Shown here in pieces: positions 38,300 to 46,417 of a stretch of DNA of 64,000 nt (position 1 is its first letter; each line of letters starts with the position of its first letter). The notes below the pieces were generated by a model. The model was given only the letters and a program-made list of their open reading frames with translations, was not told the origin of the DNA and searched no databases. Made by a program: the position numbers and the translations under genes. This DNA comes from Symsagittifera roscoffensis (Eukaryota; Xenacoelomorpha; Acoela; Convolutidae): positions 22,117,461 through 22,181,460 of the forward strand of contig NC_087070.1 in the NCBI RefSeq assembly GCF_963678635.1, written 5' to 3'.

Positions 38300-40260
38300 T
38301 AATTATTTGTCATTTTTTCTGACTAATTTTGCGAACAGAATCCGTGTGCAGCCAAATTTGTCACAGTGATCATTCTACTTGCCTCGTTCACTCTGCCTTG
38401 TCCGCTTGATACTTCTAGTTCTGCTTCATGCTTGCCGCATTTACTTATAACTATTTCGTTTAGGTTTGTAACTCAATCAAAAAAAGTCTCGAACTTATAT
38501 TCGTTTTTTATTTAGTGGAAACCCTCAGAGTTGATTTTTAATATAAAAGGGATAGGATAAATAAATTGTCGAAGAAACAAGGAAAAAGAGGAAAATTGAT
38601 AAACAAAAAAATGAGTTCTCAACATGTCTCTAGGGTTTAACTGAGGCGAATGAAGAGAACTTGGCTGGTCCGGATTTTTTTTCCTGACTCAGACGTTGCT
38701 TTATTCCGCCTTTCTTATCTTCAACTCATTCCACCAGGGCTTTTTTTACTCTCCTATCAAAAGCTTCTTCCTTAGTTTTCCCAGTTGAATTTTGCGAGCA
38801 AAAATCAAACATGTACTCATCCCGGGGTCTCGCACGTTTTGCACCTTCGTTTTTTATTTTAAATTCAAAAACTCACTGAGAACTCAGAAAAATTTATTAG
38901 TTTAAAAGATAAATGAAGTGCTAAATGTTATGCAGCAAAACTAGAACCAAAAATCTTCCGCCATTTATCATTTATCAAATTATCTAGTTTACACTCCAGC
39001 TCTATATTTTATGACGTGAGGATCCGAATCTTCCTCTCGACTGTTGCTAGCTGCTCGACAACCGTTTCTGGTTTTCGCTTTTTTTACTCTTGATTTTGAG
39101 ACGTTTCATGTTATCACACAGAGCTGCTAGGTCGTCTTTATCATCTTAGGGGTTCGGGAAAGCAGTTATTCATTCATATGGGATTTTTTTAAATACTGTC
39201 ACCTGATTTTATTAGGTAGTATTTGTCGATCCTTTTGTTAATCCCCCAAGAATTTTAGTTGCTTTTGGTCAATAATCTGCACATGCGAAAGGGCTTGAAG
39301 GAATTTCAATTTTTTCCTATGCTATAGAATTGATCAGAGTAAGTTTTTCTTGTTTTTTTTTGTTAATTTTGTTGTGCCATCGAAGATAGGCGATAGATGT
39401 AGGTTTGATCTAGCCAATTGTAAGTTAATTTGCGACACTGAAAATGTGCAATTAGTTTCAGGAGTCGGAGAAGTCACACGTGACGTGGCAAATAGGACGT
39501 GAAATTGCTGTTGAATGCAGGCAATTGTTTCGAACGGTTAATTGTGTGTAATGGAAGGTGAGATCTGTTTTACTGGTAACAGAACGAGAGTATCCATAAA
39601 CTCTACACTTTGTTAACTCCTGGCATAAATCTCAAAAGGATAGATTTGAAAGTGTAAAGGTATAAATTGGTGTTAATTGGTGTAAATTGCAGAGTGGACA
39701 CAAATTTATGCTCAATTTATCATATTGATCTTAGTTTGTAAATGATAATTTTCACAAATGTATTGAGGCGAGTTGATTCAGCTGGTGTTTATGCTGTTTT
39801 TTAAATCTTATTTTGGATTCATAACAAATGGGGCATTCATATACATTTTTTTCATTTGACGTGTGGCTGTTGATCGAAAAAGGGCTTGTTGTAAACTGTA
39901 CAATTTGTAAAACTTTCCGCTCAACAGTTGTTAATGCTGAGTGGAATATCTTTCTGTTTTAAATTGAAGGAAAAAAAAGACAAGTTCTCTTTATTCGCCT
40001 CAGTTAAAACCTAGGGACAGGTTGAGAACTCATTCTTTTGTCTTATCAATTTTCCTCTATTTCCTTGTTTCTTCAACAATTTATGTATCCTATTCCTTTT
40101 ATTTTAAAAATCAACTCTGAGGGTGCAAGCATGAGGCAGAACTAGAATTATGAAGCGGACAAGGCAGAGTGAACGAGGCAAGTAGAATGATCACTGTGAC
40201 AAATTTGGCTACAAACGGATTCAGTTCGCAAAATTAGTCAGAACAAATGACAAATAATTA
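38300..40260. mobile_element. inverted-repeat (fold-back) element, about 2 kb
   Basis: Left arm 38300-38662 and right arm 39977-40260 are inverse copies: GACTAATTTTGCGAACAGAA on the left and TTCAGTTCGCAAAATTAGTC on the right; TTCACTCTGCCTTGTCCGCT versus AGCGGACAAGGCAGAGTGAA. The left arm holds about 85 bp extra near 38440-38530. The 1.3 kb interior shows no transposase or other gene. Confidence 0.75.
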
Positions 40261-40327
40261 CTGCTCTATAAGCCTTAAAAGGCAGTCGGAACATTTAGCG
40301 CTTCGCCCTGATCTGAGCAGTCTTGTT
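40261..40327 (+). repeat. 3'-end fragment of the Helentron-like family
   Basis: Begins CTGCTCTATAAGCC and carries GGCAGTCGGAAC, a hairpin-like GCGCTTCGCCCTGA and the end GAGCAGTCTTGTT. It abuts the right end of the fold-back element. Confidence 0.75.
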
Positions 40328-40859
40328 TAAATTTCCAAATGACTAAATTTTTGAATCGAACCTTTGAAAATATCATTTTCTGTTTGAGCATTTTTTAAAA
40401 AAATTTCTCCAAATTACTCTGAGTGTTTTTGTAGGCCTGGCAGAACAAATCCAACTATTTCACCCATACTTCTGAAATTTTATGAAATGCAACGCGAAAC
40501 GCTTTATCTGATTGAACGCGTACAATAGGTTCCGCTTCTCTAATGTCTGACTGTCTGTATCTAATTACTGCTTGATTACCACAATGGATAAAACTTGTCC
40601 GTCAAAAACTTTAGGTAAGTTTCTCTGAAATATTGTGGATCGTATAATTTAAAGGACGGACAAGAAAACTATAGCTGTTTCGCATTTGTAGAAATTTCAA
40701 CCTTCGAAAATTTTCACTTCACATAAAAATATGAAACTTTTTTGGCTCTTCTTCAGTTTAAAAAAGCACAGAATTGAGATTTGACAAGTCAAGGTTTTAA
40801 CAAAAAAAACAATCAAATGCTGCAAAAGTTACAAGTCCTAAGAAAACGGTAGGATAACA
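40328..40859. other. no gene recognised
   Basis: A 31 bp ATG-initiated piece (40584-40614) ends in a good donor (TTTAGGTAAGT) but is too short to support. The rest is AT-rich. Confidence 0.35.
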
Positions 40860-41590
40860 TTACAAAAAAGTGGCAAAATCGAAACGAGCACTGAATTGTT
40901 TTTGAACATAGACAATAACACAATAAGCTAACAATGGTGTGCGCCATGGGACTACATTTTACGCTCATCATAAGTTAGGTTTTTTTTCTTGCTATGTTTT
41001 TTTAAATTTTGCTCATGACAAAACTAAAAATAAGTCATCAGTGAAAACTGCACTTTCTGAATAGAGACATGCAATTGACTCCGGCCACAATTCTCAGTGA
41101 ACAGTGCATTCTCCGCATAGAAACATGCAGTTTATTAGACAACAGTTTTCCCGACATCAGAACAAACTGAAATCTTTTTTCTTTCAATAGCAAAAAACAG
41201 TAATGACTCAGTGGTGAAAAAATATCAAAATGTGATCGGTAGCATAGAAAAACTAGCAAAATTTCAAAAAACTGGCAAAATCAGAACGATAGCTGATTTA
41301 ACATTAGAACTTGGACAACAGCAAATATGGATATGAAGGATGTACGCTATATCACAGCAGTTTTGCCCTCACATCATAAGTTAATTTTTACACAAGTTAA
41401 GAAAGATATTAATTTGGCTTATGGCAATGTACAAACTTAAACTATCAGTGAAAACTGCACTCTCTGAATAGAGTCTTGCAGCTGTTTTAGACCACAGTTC
41501 TCCTCATATCAGAAAAAACTGAAGTTTTTCTCCATCAATACACTGAACAGTAATCAAACACTAGTGTAGAAGTTTCGGAATGTAAAGAAA
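40860..41590. repeat. diverged tandem repeat with a unit of about 400 bp
   Basis: Unit 1 (about 40866-41265) and unit 2 (about 41266-41590) share, in order, CTGGCAAAATC-like, CATCATAAGTTA, TCAGTGAAAACTGCACT and CAACAGTTTTCCC / CACAGTTCTCC blocks. Inside unit 1 a block of about 55 bp (GTGAAAACTGCACTTTCTGA) is itself duplicated. Confidence 0.75.
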
Positions 41591-42641
41591 GCATCGAAGA
41601 ACCATGATTTCAGTTTTGGTTAGAGTTTCATGTAAGACATAATTCTAGATCGCCTTCTTCGTTACTGACCAATAGATTTCGCAATTGACATTGGCTCGGC
41701 GATTTGTCTAGTGTCTCAACAGTTTGTGCGTTACCGCCACGTTATCGAGACCTTTATTTCTGTAGTCATTGCGTACAGCGCTTAGATCCTTTTTCGTCAT
41801 CTGATATGCCGCGTTCGGTGTATCTAGTAGCACATTTGAATACACTCTTTAACAAAAAAATGTCAATAGTTTATTTCACCAAGATTCATCCGAACTAAGA
41901 TTTTGTTTTAGAAAAAACTTCCATGTAAAATGTTAAACTCTTCTAGAATGTTTTTAAATCAAAGTCTAGCTGTTTTTGGGCGTTTCTGATCCAGTTTTAA
42001 CATTTTCATGCTCAATAAGACACGCAACAAAACTTGGAATGTTTTAAGAGCAAATTCAAAATTTTGAAATTTTCGATTTTTATTTAAAAAAATAGTTTTC
42101 GGATATAAAATGTGGTAATTCTTATCTAGGATCGGCAAAAACGAGTTTCAGATCTGAAATTTAACTTACATTGGAAAAAAAAGAATTCCTGATCTTGCGG
42201 AAAAATCCACTATGTACAGGCCTGCACAAAATGTTTCAGCCGAAAACCGTTTCTGTTCATTTTTTTTTTTGAAGATAGCTTGTTTTGATTTTTTCAGTTG
42301 AATTAAAACAACTAACACCAGAAACTTAACAATGAGTCATTCTATTTTTGAATGACGTATGTCAACTTCAAATAGGGAAGCGTACAAAACGCGCCTATTG
42401 AACAATTTTTTTTCGTTTTTAATCATTAGCCTGGCAAACTTTTAGCGAAAATAGTACTCGGAATGCTGCAGTCAACATCAAAACAAAATTACAAACCTAA
42501 ATTTTCCTTGAAAATTCAAATAATAAATAGCTAGTTCTGGTGTGTACTTTGTTCTGGTATGTACTTTTTGTAATTTGATCTGGTTGAAGTATTCTTTGAT
42601 ATATTGAACGTCGGGAGTATTCAGTCACCCAAATATCTATT
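41591..42641. other. no gene recognised
   Basis: The 64-codon frame at 41704-41898 has Cys and mixed composition but no recognised motif, and I do not call it. The rest is AT-rich flank up to the retroelement insertion site. Confidence 0.35.
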
Positions 42642-42645
42642 AATG
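42642..42645. repeat. target-site duplication AATG, left
   Basis: AATG directly precedes the terminal TG of the left LTR; the same four bases follow the right LTR at 61504-61507. Confidence 0.85.
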
Positions 42646-43053
42646 TGAGTTAGGACCGAAGTGTAACTCATAGAGTAATTTCGGATAGGGTACACCGTCT
42701 GCTCGTCACGCTATCTTATTTTCGGCCGGATAGATTCGTGCAACTTCTTAGTCTAATACCGATCCTAATCTTACTCTTATACTATCTAGTCTCAGGTTGT
42801 TTAACTAGTCTCTGCTAGGCTCAATAGATCTAGGGTATACTGGTTTATTGCGGCTGCTGAAGTGCTCGGGAGAGTCCAACTAATTTCTAAGTTAAATTCA
42901 AATCTCTCTGGTGCTGAAATTACAAGTAACTTCAGAACTTACAAATAAGTGGGTTGTTAGTTAGATGGATCATGATTGGTTAATATTAAATACTTTACAT
43001 TGGTAAAACATTTAATTTATCCAATCATAAAATATAGTTTAGATCAGGTTCCA
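42646..43053 (-). repeat. 3' LTR
   Basis: Differs from the 5' LTR only at 42936 (A here, C at 61386). On the - strand an AATAAA polyadenylation word lies at 42844-42849 and a TATATTTTA word near the LTR start. The sequence just before this LTR on the - strand (CCGGATGGG, about 43054-43062) is the only purine-rich candidate for a polypurine tract and is weak. Confidence 0.95.
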
Positions 43054-43098
43054 CCCATCCGGGTTTTACAGAGTTTTTTAGAACAGTTCTTCTGTAAT

Positions 43099-43353
43099 TC
43101 AAGGGTGGATGATGGACGTTGGTATTTGGCGAACATCATATTTTTCTTCCGCTTCTTCTTGTGACAACGACTGGGTCTTTGCAACAAAATCAATTCTGAT
43201 TTCAGAATGGTTGGCTATGTCAGGTTTTTCTGTTCTTCGTGGAGAACTTCTTTTGTGTCTGATCTTAGCTTGGGAATGGCGTGGAGATTGTGCGTGGAGG
43301 GGATGCCTGGTTACTCGGATCTGTACGTACACTTGGGTCATCGAGGTGGTCAT
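43099..43353 (-). CDS. candidate Arg-rich accessory ORF, 84 aa
   Basis: A frame in the coding direction near the 3' LTR. It has a basic stretch (KIRHKRSSPRRTEK, about residues 30-43) and an acidic C-terminal part (SQEEAEEKYDVR). A second frame (43265-43450, 61 aa) overlaps it. Its position next to the 3' LTR and its basic patch resemble second exons of regulatory proteins in complex retroviruses, but that is only an analogy. No homolog recognised; it may be chance. Confidence 0.3.
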   Translation of the reverse strand: MTTSMTQVYVQIRVTRHPLHAQSPRHSQAKIRHKRSSPRRTEKPDIANHSEIRIDFVAKTQSLSQEEAEEKYDVRQIPTSIIHP

Positions 43354-44608
43354 TGGTCTGGTTCAATGAAGTCCTTTTCTGCGAGGTCAAGTCGTACTCT
43401 AAATCCTTTGAGTTGTGATTGTGAGCGGCATATCGATTGTAGTTGGTCATTCTCTCTCGAGTGTAGTGGGGTCGTCTTGTCTTTTGATGTTCGTCCTTGG
43501 TGTTGTATTCTGATCTATATATTGCATCATGTGATTTTACATTTTATAAAACTTTTATTAGTTTAATATTTTTTAATAATGATTTTAGTTAGTTGTTTTC
43601 ACAAAAGCTTTTTGTTTTAGTTCGGTTATTTTGAAAAGTTACTCACCCTTGAGTAGCTCTTATTAAAAATAAAGGTGTGGTCACAAAGCGTGGATGTAGC
43701 ACGGTGGGTTAGGCCGGCTATAGAGCATGCTCAGGACGTCCTTCCTGGTGGGTTAGGCCAGGTGTGGGAGTATGATTTCATGCGGTTTTTATGAGGGGTC
43801 CTGTTATGTGACAACGTTTTATGTTGGGTTTGTTGTGGTTTTACTTGTGTCTTGTTGGTTATGTACTTTTTTCAAAAAGCAAATTGTTTGTGGTATGGGT
43901 TTGTCTTTCGACTTTTTTGTGTTTTATTATTTCTTTCTAAGACTTTGTAATAGTCTTCAAAAGAATAAATTATCCAGTTTTAAACTGGGTTAATCCGGTT
44001 TGGGTACCGTTGGTTTCCTTTTCTAAGTCATGCTGTTATTCTATGATTTGTGGTATTTAGTAAGCTGCGTTGGTTAGTTTTGTTTAGTATATGATTCCTT
44101 TCCAACCGGGTTAAAGGAAAGTTTGAAACATGTTATTGTATGTTAGAGTTGTTGAGTGTGAAAACTTGAAACTGAAATTCATTATTTTAAACAATTCTTC
44201 GTGGGCGAGCTGTGCGAGTGTGGATAGAATTTCTGTGCGAATGAATGAAAATATCAAAAGGTTAGTACTGCAATTGCATTTTATTAATTTACTGCATAGA
44301 ATTTGGAAATTTACTGCTAGTTATGGGGGAATTTTAAGATACAAATTTTCATTATAATTAGATTTACTACTTTTGGGGGGAAAATTTTATAAATTAATTT
44401 ACTGCATTGGTATTATATTTATTTAATTGTTGGTGCAAAAGTTTAATAGGGTCTTAAACAGTTTTGAAGAAGTTTGCTATTTTTTATTTTTTCTTTTGTG
44501 AATGTTTCAGATGTTCTAAGATGAAGGCTAAAAATCTAAGGAAAACATGATTAAAGAATGGTGAGTTTTTCAATATTTTAATTAGTTAGTAATATTCATT
44601 GAATTCAT

Positions 44609-44617
44609 ACTTACCTG
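44609..44617 (-). promoter_or_regulatory. consensus 5' splice donor just after the 599-aa ORF
   Basis: On the - strand the ORF stop TAA (44618-44620) is followed at once by CAG/GTAAGT, a perfect donor match (exon end 44615). If used, it would place an intron in the 3' region. A possible acceptor (GAATTTCAG) lies near 44172. Confidence 0.45.
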
Positions 44618-46417
44618 TTAGTCGTCGGGGAAAAAACCGTGGGGGAAGATGTCGTGAATTAGTTCTGAAGTTGTTAGTAGTTTAGCTAGAATGCGGATGA
44701 TATTTTTAGTCTGAAGTAGTGGCCAAAGCAATTGAAGTGCCTTAATAGTGGTTAGTTCTTCAGTGCCTACTGCAAACTCATAAGGTGTGTTTTGGATTAA
44801 GTTATATAATTTGTGGTTAAATTTAGTGTTGTGGATGAATTCTAAAATTGGGATTTCTATAGGTTGTAGGAACTCGTGCGGGATAAGGAAGGGTCGGGAT
44901 TCTTCGGCGTTGAAGGTCTTGGTGATGGGGCAGAAAATGTACATTTGGGTTATGGGGTCATAATTACGAAGAATACCATGGAGGTTAGTGTCTTTAATAC
45001 AATATGTGAAATTTAGGAAATACGGTGAAGTGTATTTGGAATTAATGAATTGAAAACGATGGTGTGGTTGTCTAGAGGGTGTGTGTAGGTCAAAGTGATT
45101 TTGGATGAAACGATAGTAACTGTATGTATGTGTTTGTTTAGTGCGCAACATAATATCATGTGAGCAGTGCAAATCTCTTTCGTGTGGTGCAAGGAAATGA
45201 AAGGTTAGTGAAAAGATTTGGAAGCGTTCTTTAAAACTTTCGTATGCTTGTGTGTTTGTTAGTGCTTCTGAAATAATGTGATCAAACTTTCGGTCGAAGA
45301 TGTTTAGTGTAAATACATATGGTGTCTTGATGAAAAATTTCTCGGTGATTTGTGGATTAGCGAAGCGATCGTCGTCTAAGAATTGATCTTGGTTAGCTCT
45401 AATGATGTTGTGATCGTAGTATTCTAGTGTATATTCATTAGCTCTAGGTGCAGTGTGTATTTTTAGTGATTTTTTATATCCAACGTAAGTAAACTGTCTA
45501 GCGGTTAGTGGTGTAGTTAGTCGATATAGCATGTCTTTGTTTCGTTCTATATCGATGGAAGTGCTGGATAAAGGTAAGCAAAGAGGGTTAGTGAAGTGAT
45601 AGTATGAGGTCCAAGAGAGAGTGGGCATTAAAACGTATTCATCTACAAAGTTGCGTGTTTCGTTAGCGTCGTGAGGGGTGTTTAAAGTGTATTGTGGAAA
45701 TGAGGGTAGAGTGATAGCTAAAAATTCTTTAGTGTTAGTATGCTGGGGGTGGTTGATGTATTCACGGGCTGTTCCTGGTTTTGCTGGGAAAGGATGGTTG
45801 GGGAATTTTCTTTTAAAAGTGCGGTAAGCTCTATTAGTGTTGAGTGAAGATATAGTGGATGTGGATGATGGTGTTAATGATTCAGTATAATTTGAAGAGG
45901 GTGTAGGGGGATTGGATGAATTTGTAGTGGAGGAGATTTGGTTTAAGGTCGGGGTGTTAAGATGGTAGGGTTGTTGTTGAAGGGTAATAAAATTATCTAG
46001 TTCTGGGGAGATTCGGGGGGTGTCTGGAGAATGAGATGATTGGTCAGAATGGTATGAGGAGTAGGTTGGGGTAACTTGGGAAGCATAAGAGGGTGTGGGG
46101 GTGATTGGGTCAGGGTTATTTGACAATATGGGTTGAAAAGGAGGTTGAGAAAAATTAGAAGGGTTATGAAAATTATTGGATGGGGATGGTTCTGAGTCGG
46201 CAAATTCATCGGGGGTTTCAATATTCGGGTTATTTAGCTGTGAGATGGAGTATAAAACTGAAATATGTGAGTTAGTGTCGGAATTCATGCCTGATGTTAC
46301 ATTGCTAGATGGAAAATCGGGTGGCGGAAAAGCAAAAAGTGGTATGATTGGGATTGAAGAGGTAAGATTGGTTGGGTGGGAATTTGATCGGTGGAGTGAT
46401 CCAAGTTGGCGGCTCAT
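44618..46417 (-). CDS. 599-aa ORF of unknown function, 3' of env
   Basis: The ATG overlaps the env stop (ATGA, 46414-46417), suggesting coupled translation or a shared spliced mRNA. Residues 1 to about 190 are Ser/Pro/Thr/Asn-rich and probably disordered (for example NPPTPSSNYTESLTPSSTST). Residues 200-599 have ordinary globular composition with many aromatic residues, no clear membrane segment and no signal peptide. A basic cluster (RTFKRKFPNH) sits at the boundary. I recognise no domain. Being uninterrupted for 1.8 kb in an otherwise AT-rich region argues that it is translated. Roles such as a matrix-like or regulatory protein are guesses without support. Confidence 0.8.
   Translation of the reverse strand: MSRQLGSLHRSNSHPTNLTSSIPIIPLFAFPPPDFPSSNVTSGMNSDTNSHISVLYSISQLNNPNIETPDEFADSEPSPSNNFHNPSNFSQPPFQPILSNNPDPITPTPSYASQVTPTYSSYHSDQSSHSPDTPRISPELDNFITLQQQPYHLNTPTLNQISSTTNSSNPPTPSSNYTESLTPSSTSTISSLNTNRAYRTFKRKFPNHPFPAKPGTAREYINHPQHTNTKEFLAITLPSFPQYTLNTPHDANETRNFVDEYVLMPTLSWTSYYHFTNPLCLPLSSTSIDIERNKDMLYRLTTPLTARQFTYVGYKKSLKIHTAPRANEYTLEYYDHNIIRANQDQFLDDDRFANPQITEKFFIKTPYVFTLNIFDRKFDHIISEALTNTQAYESFKERFQIFSLTFHFLAPHERDLHCSHDIMLRTKQTHTYSYYRFIQNHFDLHTPSRQPHHRFQFINSKYTSPYFLNFTYCIKDTNLHGILRNYDPITQMYIFCPITKTFNAEESRPFLIPHEFLQPIEIPILEFIHNTKFNHKLYNLIQNTPYEFAVGTEELTTIKALQLLWPLLQTKNIIRILAKLLTTSELIHDIFPHGFFPDD

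Larger units (their letters stand above)
43054..44617 (-). other. 3' non-coding region of the retroelement
   Basis: Between the 599-aa ORF and the 3' LTR. It holds two copies of GGTGGGTTAGGCC (about 43703 and 43747), an Arg-rich short frame (see 43099-43353), and no large ORF on the coding strand. Frames on the + strand here are antisense shadows. Confidence 0.6.

Noticed and set aside
40584..40614. 31 bp ATG exon with a good donor
   Set aside because: Too short to distinguish from chance, and no signal peptide or downstream exon was seen.
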